Shown here in pieces: positions 41,911 to 51,200 of a stretch of 64,000 nucleotides of DNA. Position numbers and translations under genes: made by a program. The stretch spans positions 93,531-157,530 of the forward strand of contig NZ_FNYV01000013.1 in assembly GCF_900109115.1 (NCBI RefSeq), given 5' to 3'. Position 1 is the stretch's first letter, and each line of letters begins with the position of its first letter. This DNA is from Micromonospora phaseoli. Lineage in GTDB: Bacteria; Actinomycetota; Actinomycetes; Mycobacteriales; Micromonosporaceae. Under the pieces are notes generated by a model. That model searched no databases. It was not told the DNA's origin and was given only the letters and a program-made list of their open reading frames with translations.

Positions 41911-41991
41911 AGCGAGCGCCAGCGAGCGAATCATCAGCGCAGCGCGTCGGTGCCTCAGGGCGGCACGCAGCGCAGCGGAGTGCCGGCATGA
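41911..41991 (+). CDS. Short upstream open frame (26 codons) coupled to the PHP gene
   Basis: An ATG at 41911 opens a 26-codon frame rich in Ser/Arg/Gln (starting MSERQRANHQRSASVPQGG) that ends in TGA at 41989-41991, overlapping the ATG of the PHP gene (ATGA, 41988-41991). Codons are dominated by AGCG/GAGC units, reminding me of a GCGAGC-type repeat often seen just before genes in Micromonospora. It may be a spreading repeat that supplies a translation-coupling leader; a functional peptide is unproven. Confidence 0.4.
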   Translation, partial: SERQRANHQRSASVPQGGTQRSGVPA

Positions 41992-43049
41992 GCCGCGATC
42001 CCGTCGCCGACCTACGCCGGATCGCCTTCCTGCTGGAGCGCGCGAACGAGGCCACCTATCGGGTACGCGCCTTCCGGTCGGCGGCGAACGCACTGGCCGC
42101 GATGCCGGGCGCGGAGGTTGCCGAGCGGAGCCGCGCCGGCAAGCTCACCGAGTTGGCCGGGGTCGGCGACGTGACCGCCCGCTGCGTGGCCGAGTCGCTG
42201 GCCGGCGAGGAGCCGGTCTACCTGCGCCGGCTGGTCGCCACCGAGGGCACCGACCTGGACGCCGAGGCCGCCGCTCTGCGTGCCGCCCTGCGCGGCGACT
42301 GTCACACCCACTCCGACTGGTCCGACGGCGGGTCCCCGATCGAGGAGATGGCGCTGGCTGCGGTGGAGCTGGGCCACGAGTACCTGGTGCTGACCGACCA
42401 CTCGCCCCGGCTCAAGGTGGCTCGGGGGCTGACGGCGGACCGGCTGCGCCGCCAGCTCGACCAGGTGGCCCAGCTGAACGAGGCGCTGCCGGAGGGGTTT
42501 CGCATTCTCACCGGCATCGAGGTGGACATCCTCGCCGACGGCTCGCTCGACCAGGACGAGGAGTTGCTGGCCCGGCTGGACGTGGTGGTCGGGTCGGTGC
42601 ACAGCGGGCTGAACGACGACCGGGCGAAGATGACCCGCCGGATGCTGGCCGCGATCGCCAACCCGCACCTGGACATCCTCGGCCACTGCACCGGCCGGAT
42701 GGTGCTGTCCCGGCCGGCCGGGGTGACCGGACCAGGTGATCGGGGGCACCGTGCCCGGAGCCGCCCGGAGAGCAACTTCGACGCAGACGCTGTCTTCGCG
42801 GCCTGTGTGGAGCACGACACCGCCGTGGAGATCAACTCCCGTCCGGAGCGGCAGGACCCGCCGAAGCGGTTGATCCGGCGGGCGCTGGAGGCCGGCTGCC
42901 TCTTCGCCATCAACACTGACGCGCACGCCCCGGGTCAGCTCGACTGGCAGCGCTTCGGCTGCGAGCGGGCGGCCCGCTGCGGCGTCCCCGCCGACCGCGT
43001 GGTCAACACCTGGTCGGCCGACGACCTGGTCGCCTGGACGCACAGCTGA
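41988..43049 (+). CDS. PHP-domain phosphoesterase with helix-hairpin-helix N-terminus (PolX-tail-like)
   Basis: 353 residues. Residues 1-95 resemble the start of family X polymerases (FLLERANEATYRVRAFRSAANAL, then ELAGVGDVTARCVAESL, a helix-hairpin-helix). The PHP domain starts at GDCHTHSDWSDG (His106, His108, Asp) and continues with YLVLTDHSP, ILTGIEVDIL, GSVHSGL, DILGHCTG, VEINSRPERQDPPKR and INTDAHAPGQLD. These are the metal-binding motifs of trinuclear phosphoesterases. Such stand-alone proteins are the PHP half of PolX without its polymerase core; possible roles are DNA-repair nuclease or histidinol-phosphatase-like esterase. GGAG lies ten bases upstream. Confidence 0.88.
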   Translation: MSRDPVADLRRIAFLLERANEATYRVRAFRSAANALAAMPGAEVAERSRAGKLTELAGVGDVTARCVAESLAGEEPVYLRRLVATEGTDLDAEAAALRAALRGDCHTHSDWSDGGSPIEEMALAAVELGHEYLVLTDHSPRLKVARGLTADRLRRQLDQVAQLNEALPEGFRILTGIEVDILADGSLDQDEELLARLDVVVGSVHSGLNDDRAKMTRRMLAAIANPHLDILGHCTGRMVLSRPAGVTGPGDRGHRARSRPESNFDADAVFAACVEHDTAVEINSRPERQDPPKRLIRRALEAGCLFAINTDAHAPGQLDWQRFGCERAARCGVPADRVVNTWSADDLVAWTHS

Positions 43050-43200
43050 CTGCCGCCCGAGCCTGCGCCCAACCACCCGGCTCACCGGCGTTCGTCGTAT
43101 CGGCGGGTTTGCGGTATCCGGGCCTGGCGGACACCGCCACTTCGGCGGAACGGAGCTGATCATGGACCTGGCCGGGACGGTAGGCCGGACCGGGCCACGG

Positions 43201-44190
43201 TCAACGGGCGGCGGGCTCGACGACGGGTACCGTCGGGGTGCCCACGCCCGGCGCGGCCCGGCGACGCCGCCGGCCGATCAGGCCCTGCGACACGGCGACG
43301 CCGAGCAGCACGATCAGCGCGCCGACCGGCTGGTGCCAGGTGAGCCGCTCGTCGAGCACGACGACGCCGATCAGCACCGCGAAGACCGGGATCAGGTAGG
43401 TCACGGTGGACGCGGTGGACGCTCCCACGATCCGGATGTTGCGTAGGTGGATCACGAAGGCCAGCCCGGTGCCGAGGGCGCCGAGTGCCAGCACCGCCGC
43501 GAGCACCCGGGGGGACAGCGTCGTCGGCAGCGGCGGCGGGCCGGCCACGATCGGCGCCACGATGGCGAGCTGGACGGTGGCGACCACCAGTTGCGCCGCC
43601 GACAGGGACAGCCCCGACAGCGAGCTGCCGGCGATGAACTTCTTCTGGTACGGGATGGCGAGGCCGTAGCAGGCCGCCGCGCCGAAGCACATCACCTGGC
43701 CGATGAAGTGTGCCCCGCCGACGCCCTGCCAGACGCCGAGCACCACCATCACCCCGGCGAAGCCGAGGGCCAGCCCGACGGCACCGCGTACGCTCAACCG
43801 CTCGGTGCGGAAGAGCAGCACCGCCAGGGGCAGCACGACCAGCGGAGTGGTGGCGTTCCAGATGCCGGCGAGCATCGACTCGACCCGCTGCTCGCCGTAG
43901 CCGAAGAGGGTGAAGGGCAGCGCCACGCCGAAGGCGGCGATCACCGCGAGGTGGCCCCAGACGCGTGCGTCGCGAGGCAGCCGGTCACGCAGCACCGCGA
44001 GCACCACCAGCAGCGTCAGCGCGCCGGCGGCGACGCGGTAGAGGGTGAGGTGCAGTGGGTGCAGCTCCGCCACCCCGACCTTGATGAACAGGAAGCTGGA
44101 GCCCCAGATCGCGGCAAGGGCGACGAAGCCGGGCAGCCAGCTCCGCAGCGCCGGCCGGTCAGGAGTCAAGTCCGCTGTCACCCCTGACAC
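43201..44190 (-). CDS. EamA/DMT-family transporter
   Basis: About 329 residues from a GTG at 44190 with AGGAG four bases upstream; a GTG at 44181 is an alternative. Ten TM segments form two EamA repeats: FVALAAIWGSSFLFIKVGVAELHPL opens repeat 1 and GQVMCFGAAACYGLAIPYQKKFI opens repeat 2, ending with the usual VVVLDERLTWHQPVGALIVLLGV. The family exports or takes up small metabolites such as amino acids. Substrate unknown. Its C-terminus is basic and Pro-rich. It diverges from the DUF885 gene. Confidence 0.9.
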   Translation of the reverse strand: MSGVTADLTPDRPALRSWLPGFVALAAIWGSSFLFIKVGVAELHPLHLTLYRVAAGALTLLVVLAVLRDRLPRDARVWGHLAVIAAFGVALPFTLFGYGEQRVESMLAGIWNATTPLVVLPLAVLLFRTERLSVRGAVGLALGFAGVMVVLGVWQGVGGAHFIGQVMCFGAAACYGLAIPYQKKFIAGSSLSGLSLSAAQLVVATVQLAIVAPIVAGPPPLPTTLSPRVLAAVLALGALGTGLAFVIHLRNIRIVGASTASTVTYLIPVFAVLIGVVVLDERLTWHQPVGALIVLLGVAVSQGLIGRRRRRAAPGVGTPTVPVVEPAAR

Positions 44191-44381
44191 TCTGCTCCTG
44201 GGGCACGACATTGTCCCGCGGATTTCGGCCACCGTGTCGCGCACCACAGAAACCACCTACATTGGTAGGGCGTTGATCGACCGAGGAGGCGTCCCCGTGG
44301 GCGATGCCGACGCGCTTCGACCCCGCCGACCTGCTGCCCTGACCCGAGGGCGGCGTGCACCATCGGCGCTCCCGCCTCGCG

Positions 44382-44387
44382 TAGGGT
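44382..44387 (+). promoter_or_regulatory. -10 element for leaderless DUF885 transcript
   Basis: TAGGGT lies seven bases before the GTG at 44395, so transcription would begin at or next to the start codon. No Shine-Dalgarno is present. No convincing -35. Confidence 0.5.
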
Positions 44388-44394
44388 TCGCAGC

Positions 44395-46065
44395 GTGGGA
44401 CGAATCGACGACCTCGCGAACCGTTACGTGGCCGACTGGGCCGAGCTGAGCCCGACCGGCGCCACCTACGTCGGCATCGCCGGCCACGACGACCGGCTGG
44501 ACGATCTATCACCGGAGGGGTACGCCGCCCGCGCCGAGCTGGCCCGGCGCGCCCTGGCCGACCTCGACGCGACGGAGCCGGACACGGAGGCCGAGCGCAC
44601 CGCCCGGGAGGCGATGCAGGAGCGGTTGGGACTCGAACTCGACCGCTACGCCGCCGGCGAGACGACCAGCGAGGTCAGCGTCATCACCAGTGGGTTGCAC
44701 GAGATCCGGATGGTCTTCGACCTGATGCCGACCGAGGGCGACGAGGCGCGGGCCAACATCGCCAGCCGGCTGAACCTCTTCTCCGGTGCGCTGGAGGCGT
44801 ACAAGACCACGCTGCGCGAGGCGACCGCCGCCGGGCGGGTCAGCTCACGGGCGCAGTTGCTGGAGGTGGCCAAGCAGTGCGACAGCTGGGTGGACCCGGA
44901 GGGCGACAACATCTTCCACGGGTTGGTCGAGCGGCTCGGTGCTGACGGCACGCTCGGTGCCGACCTGCGCAGAGGTGCGGCGGCGGCCACCGCGGCGACC
45001 GCCGAGTTCGGCCAGTTCCTGCGCACCGAGCTTGCCCCGCACGGCCGGGAGAAGCAGGCCGCCGGGCGGGAGCGCTACGAACTTGCCTCGCAGTACTTCC
45101 TCGGTGCCCGGGTCGACCTCGACGAGACGTACGCCTGGGGGTTCACGGAGCTGGCCCGGCTCGAGGCCGACATGCGGACGGTCGCCGCGCAGATCTGCGG
45201 CCCCGGCGCCACGATCGACGACGCGGTGGCCGCGCTGGACGCCGACCCGGCCCGCACCATTCAGGGCAAGGACGCCTTCCGCGACTGGATGCAGGAGCTG
45301 GCCGACCAGGCGATCAGCGACCTGAACGGGACCCACTTCGACATTCCGGAGCACGTCCGGCGGATCGAGTGCATGATCGCGCCGACCAGCGACGGCTCCA
45401 TCTACTACACCGGCCCCAGCGAGGACTTCGCCCGGCCGGGCCGGATGTGGTGGGCGGTGCCGCAGGGCGTCACCGACTTCTCCACCTGGCGTGAGGTGAC
45501 CACCGTCTACCACGAGGGAGTACCCGGGCATCACCTCCAGGTCGGGCAGACCGCCGTCCGGGCCGAGCTGCTCAACCGCTGGCAGCGGCTGCTCTGCTGG
45601 GTCTCCGGGCATGGCGAGGGCTGGGCCCTTTACGCCGAGCGGCTCATGGACGAGCTGGGCTACCTGGAGGATCCGGGCGACAAGTTCGGCATGCTGGACG
45701 GCCAGGCGTTCCGTGCGGCCCGGGTGATCGTCGACATCGGGATGCACCTGGAGCTGGCGATTCCCGCGGACAATCCGTTCGACTTCCACCCCGGTGAGCG
45801 CTGGACGCCGGAGCTGGGCTGGGAGTTCCTGCGGGCACACTGCCGGGTACCGGACGAGATGCTGCGCTTCGAGCTCAACCGTTACCTGGGCTGGCCGGGG
45901 CAGGCACCGTCGTACAAGGTGGGCGAGCGGATCTGGCTTCAGGCCCGGGACGACGCCAAGGTACGCAAGGGTGCCGACTTCGACCTACGGGAGTTCCACC
46001 GGCAGGCGCTCGACCTGGGCGCGCTCGGGCTCGACCCGCTACGCCGGGCGCTGGCCCGACTCTGA
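44395..46065 (+). CDS. DUF885 family protein (putative M3/M32-like zinc peptidase)
   Basis: 556 residues with the zinc-metalloprotein signature His373-Glu374-G-V-P-G-His379 (VYHEGVPGHHLQ), followed by GHGEGWALYAERLMDELG, which supplies the third ligand Glu. The N-terminus (DDLANRYVADWAELSPTGATYVGI) is the usual DUF885 start. The family is homologous to zinc-dependent peptidases (gluzincin-like), but substrates are not established for most members. There is no signal peptide, so it is cytoplasmic. The GTG start is supported by a -10 element seven bases upstream, so the transcript is probably leaderless. Confidence 0.92.
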   Translation: MGRIDDLANRYVADWAELSPTGATYVGIAGHDDRLDDLSPEGYAARAELARRALADLDATEPDTEAERTAREAMQERLGLELDRYAAGETTSEVSVITSGLHEIRMVFDLMPTEGDEARANIASRLNLFSGALEAYKTTLREATAAGRVSSRAQLLEVAKQCDSWVDPEGDNIFHGLVERLGADGTLGADLRRGAAAATAATAEFGQFLRTELAPHGREKQAAGRERYELASQYFLGARVDLDETYAWGFTELARLEADMRTVAAQICGPGATIDDAVAALDADPARTIQGKDAFRDWMQELADQAISDLNGTHFDIPEHVRRIECMIAPTSDGSIYYTGPSEDFARPGRMWWAVPQGVTDFSTWREVTTVYHEGVPGHHLQVGQTAVRAELLNRWQRLLCWVSGHGEGWALYAERLMDELGYLEDPGDKFGMLDGQAFRAARVIVDIGMHLELAIPADNPFDFHPGERWTPELGWEFLRAHCRVPDEMLRFELNRYLGWPGQAPSYKVGERIWLQARDDAKVRKGADFDLREFHRQALDLGALGLDPLRRALARL

Positions 46066-46087
46066 GTTCGTCAGACCGGCGTGCAGA

Positions 46088-46125
46088 CGCCGGGGGGCGG
46101 ACCCGTCTGGGCCCACCCCCCGGCG
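46088..46125. terminator. Bidirectional terminator between DUF885 and DUF3068 genes
   Basis: CGCCGGGGGG (46088-46097) and CCCCCCGGCG (46116-46125) form a perfect 10-bp stem with an 18-base loop, between convergent genes. Confidence 0.6.
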
Positions 46126-46146
46126 CATGTTCGGCTGCTCAGCCGG

Positions 46147-47325
46147 TCACTTCTTCTCCGACTCGTCCTGCGCGGGCCGCTGGCTCGGCACCGTCGGCTC
46201 GTCGGACTTCCAGTTCGTGGACGCGGGCGGGATCTCGTCGGTCAACGGCCCCGCCGCCCGCTCGTCGTCCCGCACCACCGGCTGGTCGACGCGGGTCGGC
46301 GTCGGGTCCGCGGCCGGTGCCGCAGCGGCCGGTTGGGCGGCGCGGGCCGGCGCCGCGTGCGCGGCCGGCCGGGCCGGAGTACGGCTGCGCGAGACCAGCA
46401 ACGCCACGATGATCAGCACCAGCCCCAGTACGGCGAGCCCGAGCGGCGCGAACACACCGAGGAGGTTGAGCTGGCCACGGCTCTCCTTGGCCCGCTCCAC
46501 CGACGAGGAGACGGTCTCCTCGTTGTAGGAGAAGTCCGCGTCCAGCAGCGTCACCGGCGTGCCGACGTTCGGCACCAGCACCTTCTTCTGCTGCTCACGG
46601 ACGTTGACGTAGGAGCCGGTGACCGGGTCGACCCAGACCGTACGGGTGTTGCTGTAGACCACCTCCCCCGAGGTCGCGCCCGGAGCCAGCGCACCGAGCA
46701 GCAGGGCCACCCGGTCGGTGGCCAGCGGGAGCTTCTCGTCGGTGATGACCTGCTCGTAGCGGTACGCCTCGAGGCCGTCGACATCCTCGGTGCCCTTGAA
46801 CTCCGCCATCCGGGTCTGGCGCAGGTCCCGGTCGAAGACCTCGTAGTTGCCCTGCGCGGCGTTGAACGGGAACTTGTACACCTGGCCGGCGAAGGAGATC
46901 TTCTCCGGGGTGCCGCTCTCGTCGAGGAACTGCTCGTTCCACTCGACGGCCGCTCCGGAGACCCGGTCCAGCGCCAGCTCAGCGCCGTAGGCGCTGACCA
47001 GCGCCTTGGTGTCCGTCCGCTCGACGGTCTGGCCGACCTGCCAGACGACACTGTCACCGGCGAGATCGCCGCTGAGCGCGGCGGTCTTGTCGCGCTCCGG
47101 CGTCACCTGGACGGTGGACGCGAGATCGGCCTGGTTGATGGCGACCGCACCGTTGGTGATCTGGAGGAACGTCGCGCCCTTGGCCTCGGCCACCGAGGTC
47201 GACGGATCCAGGTCGTAGGGCAGTTTGGTCATCGCCGGCTTGACGACGAAGACCAGCCCGGCGGCGAGCGCCAGGAGCAGTACGCCGCCGCCGAACAGCA
47301 CGGCACCCACGGCGCGGTGCTTCAT
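46147..47325 (-). CDS. DUF3068 membrane protein (PorA-family annotation)
   Basis: 392 residues with GGGAGG before the ATG. The N-terminal TM is GAVLFGGGVLLLALAAGLVFVV. A large external domain follows (KLPYDLDPSTSVAEAKGATFL to TLLDADFSYNEETV), matching DUF3068. The C-terminal TM is at about 290-315 (GVFAPLGLAVLGLVLIIVALLV). A disordered cytoplasmic tail of about 75 residues rich in Pro/Ala ends in acidic residues. In Mycobacterium a DUF3068 gene (Rv0227c type) sits near aftD and the same linkage occurs here, which argues for an envelope role. Whether it forms a pore is not known. Confidence 0.9.
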   Translation of the reverse strand: MKHRAVGAVLFGGGVLLLALAAGLVFVVKPAMTKLPYDLDPSTSVAEAKGATFLQITNGAVAINQADLASTVQVTPERDKTAALSGDLAGDSVVWQVGQTVERTDTKALVSAYGAELALDRVSGAAVEWNEQFLDESGTPEKISFAGQVYKFPFNAAQGNYEVFDRDLRQTRMAEFKGTEDVDGLEAYRYEQVITDEKLPLATDRVALLLGALAPGATSGEVVYSNTRTVWVDPVTGSYVNVREQQKKVLVPNVGTPVTLLDADFSYNEETVSSSVERAKESRGQLNLLGVFAPLGLAVLGLVLIIVALLVSRSRTPARPAAHAAPARAAQPAAAAPAADPTPTRVDQPVVRDDERAAGPLTDEIPPASTNWKSDEPTVPSQRPAQDESEKK

Positions 47326-47394
47326 GTTTTCCTCCCTGAGGAGCTCAATTACGTCGATGTCGATCAGTCAGATTGCCGCGAGGTTACTACCTGG

Positions 47395-48216
47395 TCACAT
47401 AGCAACGCGACCCCCGGTCAGCTTTGTTTTCTCCACCGCGCCGGGCTGTCGTTCCCCGGTCCGGCGCAGTACGAGCACGAAGTTCCACGCCGCCACCTCA
47501 CGGATGCCGGGCACCTGGATCACCCACCGTGCCCACCACGGGTGGTAGCGCGGCAGGGCGTCCAGCACTTCGACGTCACCGTTGCCCCGGGCCCAGCGCA
47601 ACGTGTCGGAGATCGAGACCGGAAAGAGCGTTTCACGGAAGCGGTTCTTCGGCGCTCGTCCCATTCGCCGTTCGTAACGGCGGCGGGCCCGCTCGCCACC
47701 GAGATAGTGCCAGGGTGCGGTCTCGTGCCCACCCCACGGCGACAGCCAGGGGGTGTACGACACGAAGAGCAACCCACCCGGCCGCGTCACCCGCACCATC
47801 TCGTCGAGCATCCGGGGTGGCTCGGCGACGTGCTCCACCACGTTGGACGAGAACGTCACGTCCACGCTGCCGGTGCGGACCGGCAGCGCCGTGCCGCTGC
47901 CCCGCAGCATCCCCGCCACCGACTCACCGGCGGCGGAGAAGTCACCCACGTCAGGGTCCAACCCGACGTAGCGGGCACCGGCTGCGCGAAACGCCGTGGC
48001 GAAGTATCCCGGCCCGCCACCCACGTCGAGGACCGTCCGGCCGCTCAACGCGGTGTAGCCGGAGACCTGGCGCACCGAGTCGGTGGCCAGCAGCCCGTAG
48101 AAGTGGTCGGGGTCGGTCTGCTCCACCAGGAACGCCCGGAACAGGGTCACCGAACGGCTCAGGGTGGCGAACCGACGTCGATCCGCCCGAAGCGCCCGGT
48201 CGTCCGCTGTCGTCAC
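47395..48216 (-). CDS. SAM-dependent methyltransferase, class I
   Basis: 273 residues. Motif I is VLDVGGGPGYF, motif II YVGLDPDVGDF, and the later motifs lie in VDVTFSSNVVEHV and VRVTRPGGLLFVSYTPW. A conserved WGGHETAPWHYLGGERARRRYERR lies in the variable substrate region. The start is GTG overlapping the aftD-like stop by GTGA, so it is made together with that gene. In mycobacteria a methyltransferase of this type (Rv0224c) lies in the same neighbourhood. The target is unknown and could be a polyprenyl or glycan intermediate. Confidence 0.9.
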   Translation of the reverse strand: MTTADDRALRADRRRFATLSRSVTLFRAFLVEQTDPDHFYGLLATDSVRQVSGYTALSGRTVLDVGGGPGYFATAFRAAGARYVGLDPDVGDFSAAGESVAGMLRGSGTALPVRTGSVDVTFSSNVVEHVAEPPRMLDEMVRVTRPGGLLFVSYTPWLSPWGGHETAPWHYLGGERARRRYERRMGRAPKNRFRETLFPVSISDTLRWARGNGDVEVLDALPRYHPWWARWVIQVPGIREVAAWNFVLVLRRTGERQPGAVEKTKLTGGRVAM

Positions 48217-51200
48217 CGCGCCACCGTCCCGTCCTCGCCCTTGCCCTGCGCCGCTGTCGACGGCTCACCGGACGTGCCCGGCGTCACATCATGCGGGATG
48301 GTCGGTTCGGGCCGCACACCGGGGACGGGCACCACCGCGGCAACCACCGCGCCGATCGCGACCAGCATGGCCGCCTGCACCCACGAGCGGTACGCCCACT
48401 CCTGCCCGTGCCCCTGCAGGCGCCCGGCCACGGCGGTCGCGGTGGCCACCGTCAGCCCGCCCAGCACCACCACCGGCAGGGCCCGCACGGCCAGTTGCCG
48501 CAGCAGCATCGCGGCCAGCACGATGGCCACCGGCAGCACCCCGCCCAACGCGGCGAGCAGCACCACCAGCAGCACACCGATCGCCCAGCCCGCCGCCTCG
48601 GCCGGGATCGCGTACCCTCCGCCGGCGTCCGGTCGTGACCGGCGCCGCACCGGCCAGACCGCCAGGGCCACTACCCCGACCACCAGGACCGCGCCCACCG
48701 CCAGCGCATTGCGGTACGCGTCGTCGGGTGCGAAGACGAGCCGGACCTCCCCGCCGCTGCCAGCCGGCAACACCCACGCCTGCTGCCATCCGTCCACCCG
48801 GGTGGGGGCCAGCACCTCTCCGTCGAGGGTGGCCGTCCAGCCGGCGTTGGCGTTCTCCGGCACCACCAGCAACGCCCGGTCCCCGGCGGCAACCCGTACC
48901 GTCCGATCGGTCGGCGCCCAGCCCAGCACCGTGACCGCCCGAGATCGGGGCGCGGCAGTCCGGTCATCGTCCGGTCGAAGGGCCGCATCCTGCACGACGA
49001 AACCCGCCGAAGGGTAGGTCGCCAGCCGGTGTCCCCCCGCCGGCAGGTCCAGTACCGCGCCGTCCTCCCCGCAGATGCGGACCGGCACCGGCCGCCCGGC
49101 CAGCACGTCCGCCAGGTCGGCGGTGATCGAGGTTTCGTAACGGAAGCCGTCCAGCTCGACGGTCGGGCCGTCGCCACACGATTCGACCAGCCGAGTGTCG
49201 GCGTCGATCGGGCTCATCAGGCTGGCCAACGCCGGGATCTCCACCTCGGCGACACCTGCGGTGGCGGGCCAGCCGTTGCCGCGCTGATCGGCGAGGCGAT
49301 ACTCGGTCTCCCGCACCACGATCTCGATGCGGTCGGTCCGGACCGCCGGGAAGCGGACGGTCCCGTCGGCGTCCACGGGCACCTCCACCTCGCGGTCCGC
49401 GGCGCGGATCTCCACCCGCTGCGGCAGCGAACCGACCGGCGACTGGGTGGCCCGCAACCGCAGCCGGTCGATCCGGCGCTCCCCGGACCAGCTCAGCGCA
49501 AGGGTGGGACGCAGGTCGCCGGTGTCGGCGAGCCAGGCCGTGCCCGGGTCACCGTCGATCGCCGCGTGCGCCGCCACCGACGGGTCACCGCCGAGCCGCG
49601 ACGAGGAGGTCGCGGTCACCTTCGTGCCGGTGAGCGTCAGCTCTCCACCCGGCCGGGGCACTGCGGTCAGCTCCATCCGGTACGTGCCGGCGGCCGGGTT
49701 ACGGAACAGCCGGTCCAGGCCGAGTGGCTCCTCACCGACCCGGGCCAGGAACCGGTCACAGCGGATCACCGTACCGGCCGCCCGGGTCGTCGCCCCGGCC
49801 CCGCCCGAGCCGCCGCTCGGCACCGGTTCCGTGCCGCTCGCCGAGGTGGGGTAGCAGGGTGTTCGGTCGGCCGGCCCTCGGCTGAACACCCAACTGGGCG
49901 GCGCCGACAGGTCGGTCGGCAGGTCGGTCGGCGCGCGCAGCGCGCGGCGGGGTTCGGTGTCCGGGATGGACAGCTCCCGGATTCCGACACCGCCGTCCAG
50001 GTGACCATCAGCCATCTTCAGCACCGTCACCCGCACCCGGCTGGTCGGCCCGGGCAGCGTGTAGTACGAGTGACCGCCCAGCGTGGGGGCCACCTCGTGG
50101 TCCACCGAACCCCGGTCCGTGGTGATCCGGAACCTGCTCACCGGCCAGCCCACCGCGAGGTCGCTGACGAAGGCCAGGCGCACGCTCTCCACCTGACGCG
50201 GCGTGTCCAGGTCCACCTCGAGCCACTGGCCGATCGGGCCGACCAGCGGTGCCGAGTGCCAGGCGGTGGCGTACTCCCCGTCGACCGCCGCGAACGGCAG
50301 GTGCGACGGGTCGGCCGGGCCGAGGGTGTCCACGAAGCTCACCGCCGAGGATGCCGTCACCTCCCGGATGCCCTGGTACGTCGCGGTCGTCTGGTGCCGT
50401 TGCGCGGCGAAGGGCAGGAGGTCGAGGGCGACCCGCCCCTGCCGTCCCGGCTCGTTCGCGGTCAACGTCTGGGAGAGGTTGTCCCGCACCCGACCGATGT
50501 CGCGTTCCCGGCGTCGCAGGCCGTCGGTGACGATCCACGATTCGCCGACGGCGTCCGGGGAGTCGTCCCGGTCGCCGGCGAGGACCACCGGCCGGTCCCG
50601 TTCCACCACCCCCTGTTCCAGCAGGGGCAGTAGGGACTCGGGGCCACCGCTGACTGTCGGCACGTCGGCGGTGAGCACCGCCGAGGCGGTCGGCACCGGA
50701 CGCCGCACCTCGTACACCTCGACCGCCGGCAGGGAGCGGGTGCCGTCGTCCACCGGGCTGCCGAGCGTGCGGGACAGCGCATCGGTGGTGCCGAAGGTGG
50801 CCACCCGGGCGATGCCCGGCGAGTCGGCCAACGCCCGGCGCAGCACCGCCACCGGCGGCGCGTCGGCCTGGGCCACCCGGTCGATGTCGTTGCGCAGCAG
50901 CAGATGCCGGAAGCCGGAGCGGGCGAGCAGGTCGGCCAGCCCGGCCGAGCCCCGGCCGCTGGCCAGCACCTCCTCGACGGTGTCCATCATCCGGGTGTTG
51001 CCGGCCGAGCCGAGCGGCACCTGGTGGCGGACCGCCCACGGCGCGCCGGCCAGCGCCTGCATCGGTTCGTCGATGGTGCGCCCCCACTCGTACTGCCCGA
51101 AGCCGGTACCGGGCACCAACAGCGTGCGGGCCAGCGCGTCGCGGTCGGCCAGCCAGGTCGCCGCGGCGCGCCAGTGCGGCGGCAGGTCGGACCAGCCCGG

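Noticed and set aside
43162..43446. Possible small plus-strand gene between PHP and EamA genes
   Set aside because: Almost all of it lies antisense to the EamA gene and its translation is Arg/His/Asp low-complexity sequence.
46081..49017. A 978-codon open frame on the plus strand over DUF3068, methyltransferase and aftD
   Set aside because: It is a GC-driven shadow running antisense through three recognisable genes, with no start signal or known domain.
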